Under the pieces are notes generated by a model. The model saw only the letters and a program-made list of their open reading frames with translations. It did no database searches and was not told the DNA's origin. A stretch of DNA of 59,040 nucleotides from Streptomyces sp. ISL-36 (GTDB taxonomy: Bacteria; Actinomycetota; Actinomycetes; Streptomycetales; Streptomycetaceae): contig NZ_JAGGOS010000114.1 of the NCBI RefSeq assembly GCF_018614205.1, positions 1 through 59,040 of the forward strand, read 5' to 3'. Both the position numbers and the translations under genes were made by a program. Each line of letters starts with the position of its first letter. Positions within the stretch are counted from its first letter, which is position 1. Below are positions 24,175 through 32,320 of the stretch, piece by piece.

Positions 24175-25041
24175 TCAGCCGTCGCCCGGCGGATCCTGCC
24201 AGGGTCGGGGCGCGATCGGGGTGAACGGCCAGTCCAGGGGGTCTCGGTGGTGGCGGGACTGGTCCGCGTTCCAGAGGATCTGTTCGGCGTGGAGCACGGG
24301 CCGGGACAGGCGGGCCAGCGCAGGGTAGGAAGCGCCGATCACCTGGGCGAGGCGGAGCGTGGCCTCGGCGTCGGAGGCCGCGTCGCCGGGGCGGTCGTGC
24401 GGGACGCCGTACCACGCGGTGACGGCTTCGAGGGAGCGACGGCCGGGGCGGTAGCGGTCGGCGTGGCGGTCCAGGACGAGCGGGTCGCAGACGGGGGCCA
24501 GGCCGCCCGGGAGACGGTCGGCCGGCGGGGTCACTCCGTGGCGCAGGAATTCGGCGTGGAGGAGGGTCAGTACGTGCGGGGCGAACCAGACGACCAGGAG
24601 CTCCTTGGCGGCCAGGTGGTCGACGAGCACGGTGGCGAGTTCGGCCAGGGCACGCGGGGCGGGCACGCCCTCCGCCCGCGCCCGCTCGATGGTGATGTCG
24701 TGTCCTTTGCCGGGCGCCACGGAAAGTGGATCGGAGCCAGGATCCAGGAGCCAGTCGCGGCTCGTGCCGTCGCTGACCCGGACGGCGGCCGTGAGCACGC
24801 GGTCCACCGCCGCCCGGTTGCCGGTGGTCGTGATGTCCAGTGCCATGAGGCGGCGGCGGTGCCAGCCCGGCAGGTCCTGGCGGGCCGGCGGGGCCGGTTC
24901 CCGGTCGTGCTCAGGGTGGAAGACCTCCCAGCCGCCCGTCGGACCGTGCCGGAGCACCCCGGTCCCGGCCGCCACCACGGCCCCGCAGACGGCGCACGGC
25001 CCGTCGTAGTCGTTGCTCAACCGCGGGGCACCGGCGCTCAT
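24175..25041 (-). CDS. 3'-5' exonuclease-like protein with eroded catalytic residues
   Basis: A 288-residue protein with a short N-terminal zinc-ribbon-like piece (CAVCG) and a DnaQ/DEDDh-like fold from about residue 65. Motif I reads MALDITTTG where active enzymes have DxE (the Glu is Thr), and motif II around VVWFAPHVLTLLHAEF lacks its Asp; the third motif HDRPGD keeps H-x4-D. It is therefore probably not a normal exonuclease and may bind nucleic acid or nucleotides instead. Its ATG overlaps the stop of the disulfide oxidoreductase gene (ATGA), so the two are co-translated. Confidence 0.75.
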   Translation of the reverse strand: MSAGAPRLSNDYDGPCAVCGAVVAAGTGVLRHGPTGGWEVFHPEHDREPAPPARQDLPGWHRRRLMALDITTTGNRAAVDRVLTAAVRVSDGTSRDWLLDPGSDPLSVAPGKGHDITIERARAEGVPAPRALAELATVLVDHLAAKELLVVWFAPHVLTLLHAEFLRHGVTPPADRLPGGLAPVCDPLVLDRHADRYRPGRRSLEAVTAWYGVPHDRPGDAASDAEATLRLAQVIGASYPALARLSRPVLHAEQILWNADQSRHHRDPLDWPFTPIAPRPWQDPPGDG

Positions 25042-26543
25042 GACGTGCCCGTACCGTCCCGATCGCCCCGGCCGTCCCGGTCGCCTCGGCCGTCCCGGTC
25101 GCCCCGGCCGTCCCTGTACGCCTCCAGGAGCCTCAACCAGGCCTCGCTCAGCGTGGGATACGCCGGGACGGCGTGCCAGAGGCGTTCGATCGGCACCTCT
25201 CCTGCGACGGCGATCGTCGCCGAGTGGAGGAGTTCGCCGATGCCCGGGCCGACGAGCGTGACGCCGAGGACGGTCTCGCGGTCCAGATCGACGACCATGC
25301 GGGCGTGACCGCGGTAGCCATGGGCGTACAGACCGGCGCCCGCCACGGCCGCGAGGTCGAGGTCGACGGCGCGGGCGCGGTGGCCGGCCTGCTCGGCCTC
25401 GGCCAGGGAGAGGCCGACCGAGCCGGCCTCCGGGTCGGTGAAGACGACCTGGGGCACGGCGGCGTGGTCGGCGGTCGCCGCGTGCGCGCCCCAGCGGTCG
25501 GTCTCCAGAGGGGAGACGCCGGTCGCGCGGGCCGCGATCGCTGCCCCGGCGATCCGCGCCTGGTACTTGCCCTGATGGGTCATCAGGGCGCGGTGGTTGA
25601 CGTCTCCGACGGCGTAGAGCCAGTCGCTGCCGGTGACCCTGAGGCTGTCGTCGACGGGAAGCCAGGAGCCCGGCTCCAGGCCGACCGTCTCCAGGCCGAT
25701 GTCCTCGGTGCGGGGGACCCGGCCGGTGGCGAACAGGACCTCGTCGCCCTCGACATGGTCTCCGCCGTCCAGGACCACGGTGACCGGTCCGGTCCCCCCG
25801 TCCCGTACCACCGCGGTGACCGAGGCGCCGGTACGGACGTCCGCGCCGCGCTCGGTGAGCGCGTCGGCGACGTGCTCACCCACGAAGGGTTCCATCCGGG
25901 GCAGCAGCCCCTTGCCCCGTACCAGGACCGTGACGCGTGAGCCGAGCGCCTGCCAGGCGGTCGCCATCTCCGCGGCGACCACTCCCCCGCCCACCACGAC
26001 GAGGCGGCCCGGGACGCGGTGGGCGCTGGTGGCCTCACGGCTGGTCCACGGCCGGGCACCGGTCAGCCCGGGCAGTTCGGGAAGGGCCGCGCGGGTTCCG
26101 GTGCAGACGGCGACGGCGTGGCGGGCGGTGAGGAGGTGCCGCTCGCCCTCGGGGCCGTCGACCGCCACCTTGCGGGCGCCGCGCAGGCGGCCGTGGCCCC
26201 GGTAGAGGTGGGCGCCGGTCGAGTCGAGCCAGCCGACGGCGCCGTCGTCCTTCCAGTTCGAGACGTAGTAGTCGCGGTGGGCGAGCACCGCTGCCGCGTC
26301 CAGCGGCCCCTGGACCAACTGGCGAAGGCCCGGCACCTTGCCGGCGTCGGAGCGGGCGATGGCCGGGCGGAGCAGCGCCTTGCTGGGCATGCACGCCCAG
26401 TACGAGCACTCGCCGCCGACCAGTTCGCTCTCCACCACCGCCACGCTCAGTCCGGCCGCCCGGGCCCGGTCCACCACGTTCTCACCGACCGGCCCCGCTC
26501 CCAGGACCACCACGTCGTACTCGTGCTCCACCGCTCGCGTCAT
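25038..26543 (-). CDS. pyridine nucleotide-disulfide oxidoreductase (class I, FAD)
   Basis: A 501-residue enzyme of the lipoamide dehydrogenase/mercuric reductase type: FAD motif VVLGAGPVGENVV, redox pair C46-SYWA-C51, NAD(P) motif VVGGGVVAAEMA and second FAD motif TGRVPRTEDIG. The C-terminal helix pair normally has HxHPT with a catalytic His; here it reads PAYPTLSEAW, with Tyr at that position, so it is probably not a lipoamide dehydrogenase. It is divergent from a sigma-R-controlled thioredoxin, suggesting thiol redox work. The C terminus is a GRGDRD repeat encoded by an 18-bp DNA repeat. Confidence 0.85.
   Translation of the reverse strand: MTRAVEHEYDVVVLGAGPVGENVVDRARAAGLSVAVVESELVGGECSYWACMPSKALLRPAIARSDAGKVPGLRQLVQGPLDAAAVLAHRDYYVSNWKDDGAVGWLDSTGAHLYRGHGRLRGARKVAVDGPEGERHLLTARHAVAVCTGTRAALPELPGLTGARPWTSREATSAHRVPGRLVVVGGGVVAAEMATAWQALGSRVTVLVRGKGLLPRMEPFVGEHVADALTERGADVRTGASVTAVVRDGGTGPVTVVLDGGDHVEGDEVLFATGRVPRTEDIGLETVGLEPGSWLPVDDSLRVTGSDWLYAVGDVNHRALMTHQGKYQARIAGAAIAARATGVSPLETDRWGAHAATADHAAVPQVVFTDPEAGSVGLSLAEAEQAGHRARAVDLDLAAVAGAGLYAHGYRGHARMVVDLDRETVLGVTLVGPGIGELLHSATIAVAGEVPIERLWHAVPAYPTLSEAWLRLLEAYRDGRGDRDGRGDRDGRGDRDGTGTS
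25054..25120. repeat. 18-bp in-frame tandem repeat in the 3' end of the oxidoreductase gene
   Basis: Units begin at 25054, 25072, 25090 and partly 25108, each encoding GRGDRD on the minus strand. Because the unit is a multiple of three, copy-number change alters tail length without breaking the frame. Confidence 0.75.
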
Positions 26544-26587
26544 GGGCCCCAGTCTGGCGGCAGGCCGCGCCCGGTGCGAGCGGTACC

Positions 26588-26613
26588 GGAATAGCGCGGC
26601 TCGATACGCCGTT
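26588..26613 (+). promoter_or_regulatory. sigma-R promoter of the thioredoxin gene
   Basis: GGAAT (26588-26592), 18 bp, GTT (26611-26613) matches the disulfide-stress sigma-R consensus exactly. It lies 67 bp before the thioredoxin ATG. Confidence 0.75.
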
Positions 26614-26680
26614 GTGCCGGGCAGGTCCCCAGCGGACCGTGAGGACGACCGCAGACCCGGGCCCCGGAGAGGCAGGAAGC

Positions 26681-27046
26681 ATGAGCACTGTTGAGCTCAC
26701 CAAGGAAAACTTCGACCAGATCGTGAGCGACAACGACTTCGTTCTGATCGACTTCTGGGCTTCCTGGTGCGGTCCGTGCCGGCAGTTCGCGCCGGTCTTC
26801 GAAGCGGCGTCGGAGCGCCACGAGGACCTGGTCTTCGCGAAGGTGGACACCGAGGCACAGCAGGAGCTTGCCGCGGCGTTCGAGATCCGCTCGATCCCGA
26901 CGCTGATGATCGTCCGCGACAACGTGGCCGTTTTCGCCCAGCCGGGAGCGCTGCCGGAGGCGGCGCTCGAGGACGTGATCGGGCAGGCGCGCAAGCTGGA
27001 CATGGACGAGGTGCGCAAGTCCATCGAGGACGCGAAGCAGAAGTGA
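26681..27046 (+). CDS. trxC: thioredoxin
   Basis: A 121-residue cytoplasmic thioredoxin with the redox motif W-C30-GP-C33 in FWASWCGPCRQFAPVF and the cis-proline segment IRSIPTLMIV. It reduces protein disulfides with electrons from thioredoxin reductase. ATG 26681 follows GGCAGGAAG. The upstream sigma-R site points to induction by disulfide stress, as for trxC in S. coelicolor, also next to a divergent disulfide oxidoreductase; the symbol rests on that likeness. A terminator follows. Confidence 0.9.
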   Translation: MSTVELTKENFDQIVSDNDFVLIDFWASWCGPCRQFAPVFEAASERHEDLVFAKVDTEAQQELAAAFEIRSIPTLMIVRDNVAVFAQPGALPEAALEDVIGQARKLDMDEVRKSIEDAKQK

Positions 27047-27074
27047 GCCGGCGGTGACACGCCGGTGAGCAGCA

Positions 27075-27115
27075 CCGCGGGGGCGGTACGGGAATCACCC
27101 GTACCGCCCCCGCGG
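27075..27115. terminator. bidirectional terminator between thioredoxin and thiolase
   Basis: An 18-bp perfect stem (27075-27092 with 27098-27115), loop AATCA, between the convergent genes; the thiolase stop is at 27118. Confidence 0.8.
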
Positions 27116-27117
27116 CG

Positions 27118-28305
27118 TCAGCGCTCCAGGACGAGCGCGATGCCCTGGCCGACGCCGATGCAGAGCGCCGCGAGGCCGGTGCCCGAGCCCGCCGCGGCGA
27201 GCTGGTGCGCCACCGAGCCGGCGAGCCGCGCTCCGGAGGCCCCGAGCGGGTGGCCGATGGCGATGGCGCCGCCACGGGGGTTGACGATCTCGGGGTCGAG
27301 TTCCGGCCACTCGGCGAGGCAGCCGAGAGCCTGGGCGGCGAAGGCCTCGTTCAGCTCGAAGGTCCTCAGATCGGCGAAGGACCGGCCCGCCTTCTCCAGC
27401 GCGCGGCGCACCGCCTCGACCGGGCCGAGCCCGAAGAGCTGGGGCTCGATGCCGGTGACGGCGGAGGCGCGGATCCGGGCGAGCGGTTCGCGCCCGGTCT
27501 CCCGCAGCCCCTCCTCGTCGACCAGGAGCAGGGCGGCGGCGCCGTCGTTCAGCGGCGAGGCGTTGCCCGCGGTGACCGTCCCCCCGTCGGGACGGAAGGA
27601 CGGCTTCAGGCGGGCGAGCGCCTCCATCGAGGTGGTGTCGCGGATGCACTCGTCGCGGGCGAGGTCCACGCCGCCGTACGGCACGACCTCACCGTCGTAG
27701 AGTCCCTTCGCCCACGCCTCGGCCGCCTTCTGGTGGCTGGCCAGCGCGAAGGCGTCCTGCTGCTCACGCGTGACCCCGTGCTTGTCGGCGACGAGCTCCG
27801 CGCCCTCGCCGAGCGCGACCGTCCACTCGGCGGGCATCCGCGGGTTGGTCATCCGCCAGCCCAGCGTCGTGGAGTGCAGCTGCTGATGACCGGCGGGGAA
27901 GGCGCGCTCGGGCTTCTGCAGGACCCAGGGGGCGCGGGACATCGACTCGACGCCGCCGGCGATCGCGACGGAGGCGTCGCCGAGCGCGACGGCCCGGGCG
28001 GCCTGGATCACGGCCTCGAGCCCGGAGCCGCACAGACGGTTGACGGTGACACCGGGGACGGAGGTGGGGAGCCCCGCGAGGAGGACGGCCATCCGGGCCA
28101 CGTCACGGTTGTCCTCGCCCGCGCCGTTGGCGTCACCGAGGTAGACGTCGTCGATCCGGGCGGGGTCCAGGGCGGGCGTGCGGTCCACGAGCGCCTTGAC
28201 CACGTGGGCGGCGAGGTCGTCGGGACGCGCGGAGGAGAGGGCGCCCCCGAACTTGCCGATCGGCGTGCGGACGGCGTCGACGATGTAGACGTCGCGGATG
28301 CTCAT
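27118..28305 (-). CDS. acetyl-CoA acyltransferase (thiolase)
   Basis: A 395-residue thiolase that cleaves 3-ketoacyl-CoA to acetyl-CoA and a shortened acyl-CoA (or the reverse). Nucleophile C92 lies in NRLCGSG, with GHPLGASG (catalytic His near 350) and CIGVGQG (second Cys near 380), plus the NEAFA motif. Active-site set complete. The N terminus MSIRDVYIVDAVRTPIG and specific sequence resemble both general FadA-type and 3-oxoadipyl-CoA thiolases; no flanking beta-ketoadipate genes decide this. Preceded by a good minus-strand promoter. Confidence 0.9.
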   Translation of the reverse strand: MSIRDVYIVDAVRTPIGKFGGALSSARPDDLAAHVVKALVDRTPALDPARIDDVYLGDANGAGEDNRDVARMAVLLAGLPTSVPGVTVNRLCGSGLEAVIQAARAVALGDASVAIAGGVESMSRAPWVLQKPERAFPAGHQQLHSTTLGWRMTNPRMPAEWTVALGEGAELVADKHGVTREQQDAFALASHQKAAEAWAKGLYDGEVVPYGGVDLARDECIRDTTSMEALARLKPSFRPDGGTVTAGNASPLNDGAAALLLVDEEGLRETGREPLARIRASAVTGIEPQLFGLGPVEAVRRALEKAGRSFADLRTFELNEAFAAQALGCLAEWPELDPEIVNPRGGAIAIGHPLGASGARLAGSVAHQLAAAGSGTGLAALCIGVGQGIALVLER

Positions 28306-28378
28306 CGGTTCTCTCCCACAGGACCTGCGATCGAAGACGTTCGCCTGGTGAATTTTCCTTCAGTGACGTGCGCGCCCG

Positions 28379-28407
28379 AGTCTCCGCCCGACCAGGCGTC
28401 CTGTCAA
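28379..28407 (-). promoter_or_regulatory. vegetative-type promoter of the thiolase gene
   Basis: On the minus strand TTGACA (28402-28407), 17 bp, GAGACT (28379-28384), placing the transcript start about 65 bp before the thiolase ATG. Confidence 0.45.
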
Positions 28408-28477
28408 CGCTCCGGGGAGCGGGGAGCGGGGGCGGTGGGAAGAGGGGCCGAGAGCGAGGGGCGGGGGCCCGGTCCGC

Positions 28478-28747
28478 TCAGCCGTCGGCCGGACGACGGA
28501 TCAGCGCCGTCAGTCCGTAGTTCAGTTCGCGGCCGTCGACGAGCAGCGCCTCGACGGTGCGGGTCTCAGGGTCGATCTCGGCGACGATGCCGTGCCCCTC
28601 GTAGCGCGGATAGCCCGACACGCCCTGCCGGCCCGTGGCCTCCACCACCGCGGAACGTACCGCTGTGTCCTCCACGGAGGCGCCGCCACGGTCCTCGACG
28701 TGCTCGGGCACCAGCATGATCTCGAAACGCTGCGGAACTCTGCTCAT
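28478..28747 (-). CDS. small conserved hypothetical protein
   Basis: An 89-residue acidic protein with strand-rich sequence (GHGIVAEIDPETRTVEALLVDGRELNYGL, in two parts). Not assigned to a family. It lies 17 bp behind the LacI regulator gene in the same direction, so it is probably co-transcribed with it. Start ATG at 28747 has no strong ribosome binding site. Confidence 0.6.
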   Translation of the reverse strand: MSRVPQRFEIMLVPEHVEDRGGASVEDTAVRSAVVEATGRQGVSGYPRYEGHGIVAEIDPETRTVEALLVDGRELNYGLTALIRRPADG

Positions 28748-28764
28748 GTCTCGACGCTAAGCGC

Positions 28765-29787
28765 TCAGCTGGACTCCCGCCGGACGACGCGCGAGGCCAG
28801 TAGATCGCGCGCCTCCGGGGCGGACTGCGGGTCGCGCACCACGCTGTCGACGAGCTCGGCCAGGTGCCGGCCGATCACCATGTCGATCCGGACCGTGCTC
28901 AGCCGGGGCCGCAACAGCCGCCCGAGCAGCAGATCGTCCGAGCCGACGACCGCCGTCTCCTCGGGGACGGAGATCCCGGCGTCCTGCAAGGCCCGCATCA
29001 GCAGCATGGCGTACTCGTCGTTGTACGCGAAGACGGCGTCGAGACCCCGTTCCCGCCAGCCTCCGGCCAGCTCGTTCGCCGACTCCTCCTCGTACCGCAG
29101 AGGCAGGGGTACGACCGTGGCGTCGGTCCCCGCCACCGCCTGACGTGCCCCCTCCAGCCGGGGCCCGGCGAACATCTCCAGGCCCGGCTCCTCGGGGACC
29201 ACCACGCCGATCCTGCGACGGCCGCGCTCGACCAGGTGCTCGACGGCGACCCGGCCCACCCGCCCCTGGTCCATGACCAGGGCGTGCGCACCCTCCACCC
29301 GCTGCGACCCGAGGGTGATCACGGCCTTCGCCCCCGAGCGCTTGAGGATCTCCACCCCCTGCGGGGTCAGCTGGACCTGCCCCAGGGAGACCACCGCGAC
29401 CGGGCGCAGCTCGGCCCAGGCGCGGGCCGCCTCGTCCGCCTCCAGGCCGAGGCTCCCGTACTGCACCACGGTGTAGTCGAGCGCGCGCAGGGCCCACTGG
29501 AGTTCGTTGAGGAACTGGCTGTACAGCGGACCGATCGGGACGTGCGCGGTGGGCAGGAGGACCATCCGGCTGTGGCCCGCGCGCAGGCTGCGGGCGGCGG
29601 CGTGCGGGACGTACCCGAGCTCCTCGGCCGCCTCCCGGACGCGTCGACGGGTCGGCTCGCTGATCCGCACGGCCGCGGTGTTGTTGAGCACGTACGACAC
29701 GGTGGCCCGGGACACGCCCGCGAGCCGCGCGACATCGGCGCTGGTCGGGACGGGACGTTCGGCGGACTGTTCGGTTGGCTTCCTCAT
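28765..29787 (-). CDS. LacI family transcriptional regulator
   Basis: A 340-residue repressor with an N-terminal helix-turn-helix (residues 15-36: TSADVARLAGVSRATVSYVL) and a periplasmic-binding-type effector domain (Peripla_BP_3 pattern, ending IGVVVPEEPGLEMFAGPR and PEETAVVGSDDLLLGRLLRPRLSTV, shown in pieces). It most likely controls the divergent MFS transporter gene and itself, through the palindrome at 29871-29886. The effector is presumably a sugar; not determinable here. Confidence 0.9.
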   Translation of the reverse strand: MRKPTEQSAERPVPTSADVARLAGVSRATVSYVLNNTAAVRISEPTRRRVREAAEELGYVPHAAARSLRAGHSRMVLLPTAHVPIGPLYSQFLNELQWALRALDYTVVQYGSLGLEADEAARAWAELRPVAVVSLGQVQLTPQGVEILKRSGAKAVITLGSQRVEGAHALVMDQGRVGRVAVEHLVERGRRRIGVVVPEEPGLEMFAGPRLEGARQAVAGTDATVVPLPLRYEEESANELAGGWRERGLDAVFAYNDEYAMLLMRALQDAGISVPEETAVVGSDDLLLGRLLRPRLSTVRIDMVIGRHLAELVDSVVRDPQSAPEARDLLASRVVRRESS

Positions 29788-29870
29788 CGCTCCGGCATCT
29801 TTCCAGACCGATCCCGCCCCGGGTCTGGCGGATGGCCTGATTCGAGTGCTACACAGTGCTGAAGCGTGTC

Positions 29871-29886
29871 ACTGACACGTGTCAGT
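29871..29886. promoter_or_regulatory. LacI-type operator
   Basis: ACTGACACGTGTCAGT is a perfect 16-bp palindrome with a central CpG step, standard for LacI family sites. It overlaps a second, smaller repeat GTGTCA-C-TGACAC at 29866-29878. It lies 84 bp before the regulator's ATG and 77 bp before the MFS start. Confidence 0.65.
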
Positions 29887-29962
29887 TCGCCAGTTCTCCG
29901 AGTCTCCCCCCTCCCCTTCCGCTCCTCGCCCCTGCATCGGGCGATCTTCCCAGGAGGGCAAT

Positions 29963-31216
29963 GTGGCCCTTTCCTCCTCCGAGGCCGGCACCGACACCAC
30001 AGACGCCGGCTCCCCTTCCGAGACCCGTCCGACCCGCGGGCTGCTGCCCTTGCTGCTCACCGGCAACACGGCGATGTACGCGCTGTACGTCGGCGTCCCG
30101 GGCATGCTCCTCGCGCTCCAGATCGAGGACATCGATCCCGCGCACAAGGTGGCCAACTTCGGTCTGGTGTCCGGTGTCTCGGCCATCTTCGCCACCGTCT
30201 TCAACCCGGTGGCGGGCGCCCTCTCGGACCGCTCGGGGCGCCGCAACCCGTGGATCCTCGCGGGCGGCCTGCTGGCGATACCCGTCATGTTCCTGCTCGG
30301 CAGCGTCCACACGCTCCTGCTGGTCATGATCGCCTGGTGTCTGGGCCAGGCCGTCATGAACATCTACCAGGCCGCCCTCACCTCGGTCGTGCCCGACCGG
30401 GTGCCGACCGCCTCGCGCGGCAAGGCCTCGGCGGCCGTCGGGCTCGGCCTGCCCATCGGCTCCGTCATCGGCGCCCTGGTGGGAGCGGCGTTCTCGGAGA
30501 ACTACCGCACCGGCTACCTCGTCTTCGGCGCGATCGTCGCGGCCGCCGCCGTGCTCTTCACCGCCTGCGCCCCTGAGGAACGGATGCCCGCCAGGACTCC
30601 GCTGCCGGTCAAGGCGCAGATCGCCGCCTTCGGCAGCGCGCTCAAGGACCACGACTTCCGCTGGGCGTTCATCGGCCGCGCGCTGCTGGTCCTCGGCTAC
30701 TTCGCGGTCGCCGGCTTCCAGCTCTACATCCTCAAGGACCATACGGAGCTGCCGGCCGGCCTCGCGGCCGAGGAGGCGGTGGCGATCCTGATGCCTCTCA
30801 ACGCGGTCGCGATGGTGGTCTCGACCGTGCTCGGCGGCTGGCTCTCCGACCGCTACGACCGCCGCAAGCTCTTCGTCGGCGCCTCCGCCGTGCTCGCCGC
30901 CGTCGCCCTGGTCATCCCGGCCGTCTCGACCAGCTGGGCAGCGATGCTCATCTTCTCCGTCGTCAACGGCCTGGGCTTCGGCTGCTACATGGCGGTGGAC
31001 ACCGCACTGGTCACCATGGTCCTGCCGAAGGCCGAGGACGCGGCCCGCGACATGGGGGTGCTCAACGTCGCCAACGCCGGACCGCAGATCGTCGCCCCGT
31101 TCGTCGCCTCGTTCATCGTCTCGGCGAGTGGCGGATACACCGCCCTGTTCGTGATCGCGGCCGTACTGTCGGTCCTCGGGGCGCTCGCCGTGCGCCCGAT
31201 CCGTACCGTGCGCTGA
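29963..31216 (+). CDS. MFS transporter
   Basis: A 417-residue membrane protein with twelve predicted helices. The loop after helix 2 reads GALSDRSGRRNPWI and the counterpart after helix 8 GGWLSDRYDRRKLF, the standard MFS signature. Sequence is closest in style to sugar or glycoside symporters, which agrees with a LacI regulator, but the substrate is not known. I start at the GTG at 29963 with AGGAGGG four bases upstream, since the longer ORF begins inside the operator. Next gene is a hydrolase 82 bp downstream. Confidence 0.85.
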   Translation: MALSSSEAGTDTTDAGSPSETRPTRGLLPLLLTGNTAMYALYVGVPGMLLALQIEDIDPAHKVANFGLVSGVSAIFATVFNPVAGALSDRSGRRNPWILAGGLLAIPVMFLLGSVHTLLLVMIAWCLGQAVMNIYQAALTSVVPDRVPTASRGKASAAVGLGLPIGSVIGALVGAAFSENYRTGYLVFGAIVAAAAVLFTACAPEERMPARTPLPVKAQIAAFGSALKDHDFRWAFIGRALLVLGYFAVAGFQLYILKDHTELPAGLAAEEAVAILMPLNAVAMVVSTVLGGWLSDRYDRRKLFVGASAVLAAVALVIPAVSTSWAAMLIFSVVNGLGFGCYMAVDTALVTMVLPKAEDAARDMGVLNVANAGPQIVAPFVASFIVSASGGYTALFVIAAVLSVLGALAVRPIRTVR

Positions 31217-31298
31217 GCGAAGGTACATCCTGTGGTTGCGGCCGTCCCGGGACGGTCCACGGGCCTCCCTCCAGCGCCCCTCATCGAAAGGCTTCACC

Positions 31299-32006
31299 GT
31301 GCGGCTGCACACCACCACATGGGGATCCGGCGACCGGATCGCCCTGCTGATCCACGGGATCATGGGAGACCACCGCACCTGGCGGCTGGTCGGACCGGCC
31401 CTGGCCGAGCGCGGCTACCGGGTGATGGCCGTGGACCTGAGGGGCCACGGAGCCAGCGGCCGTGCCGAGGGCCCCGAGGGGTACACCCCCCGGGAGTACG
31501 CCGACGACCTCGTCGAAACCCTGCCCGCCGGAGCGGAGTTGGCCGTCGGGCACTCCCTCGGCGCGCTGACCCTTGCGGCCGCGGTGGAGCGGCTCGGGCC
31601 GCGCCGGGTCGTCTACTCCGACCCGGCCTGGTACCTGCCGGCCGGGGAGGACGGCTACCGCCCCGAGCTGTTCACCCAGGCCAAGCTCCTCACCCGCGAG
31701 CACATCCGGAAGTTCAACCCCCGCTGGGCGGAGGAGGATCTGGACATCGAGATGGAGACGGTCCGGCTCTGGGACGAGCGGACGGCCCACGCTCTGGTGG
31801 AGTTCGCCGGCCGGGAGATGTGGCCGGACAAGCCGCTGGTCCCCTCGCTGATCACCCTCGCCGATCCGAGCATGCTGGTCTCCCCGGCGAAGGCCCGGAT
31901 GCTCCAGGAGCGCGGTTTCGAACTCCGTACGGTCGTCGGCGCGGGGCACACCATCCACCGGGACGATTTCGACGGGTTCATGGCCGCGCTGGAGGGCTGG
32001 ATCTGA
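31299..32006 (+). CDS. alpha/beta hydrolase
   Basis: A 235-residue hydrolase: oxyanion loop HGIMGDHRTW, nucleophile elbow GHSLG (Ser at 86) and C-terminal catalytic His in GAGHTIHRDD. Such small alpha/beta hydrolases act on esters or thioesters. The GTG at 31299 has AAAGG upstream. In an MFS-containing operon it may process the imported compound. Confidence 0.85.
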   Translation: MRLHTTTWGSGDRIALLIHGIMGDHRTWRLVGPALAERGYRVMAVDLRGHGASGRAEGPEGYTPREYADDLVETLPAGAELAVGHSLGALTLAAAVERLGPRRVVYSDPAWYLPAGEDGYRPELFTQAKLLTREHIRKFNPRWAEEDLDIEMETVRLWDERTAHALVEFAGREMWPDKPLVPSLITLADPSMLVSPAKARMLQERGFELRTVVGAGHTIHRDDFDGFMAALEGWI

Positions 32007-32020
32007 CGTACCTTCTGTTC

Positions 32021-32239
32021 ATGGACGACGTCTCGATGGTGGGATTGCTCGGCCGGGTCACCGGCACCGTCGGGCCCGGTCTCGTCGGTGAGGTGATCGT
32101 CCGGATCCGGGGCGGGGCCGAGCACTTCCTCGCCTATCCCGCCGCCGGCAAGGACCGGATCGAACCCGGAACGGTCGTGATGGTCGTGGAACATCTCCCT
32201 CCACGCACCGTCTATGTCACAGCCGCGTACGACGGCTGA
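32021..32239 (+). CDS. tiny OB-fold-like protein preceding an SPFH protein
   Basis: A 72-residue beta-rich protein (LLGRVTGTVGPGLVGEVIVRIRGG and GTVVMVVEHLPPRTVYVTAAYD) resembling the soluble OB domain of NfeD. NfeD and flotillin/SPFH genes are neighbours in many bacteria, as here. No membrane segment is present, so it would be a stand-alone NfeD domain. Start 14 bp after the hydrolase stop. Confidence 0.7.
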   Translation: MDDVSMVGLLGRVTGTVGPGLVGEVIVRIRGGAEHFLAYPAAGKDRIEPGTVVMVVEHLPPRTVYVTAAYDG

Positions 32240-32279
32240 CCGACCCATTGAGCGTCCGCCGCCCGGGGGCGCACACTCC

Positions 32280-32310
32280 CTTCACCGGATCCGCACCGGC
32301 TCCGGTGAAG
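32280..32310 (+). promoter_or_regulatory. stem-loop just before the SPFH start codon
   Basis: CTTCACCGGA pairs with TCCGGTGAAG (32280-32289 and 32301-32310), loop 11. The right arm ends next to the GAAGGGGG ribosome binding site of the SPFH gene, so it could mask initiation or end the upstream message. Confidence 0.35.
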
Positions 32311-32320
32311 GGGGCTGCCC

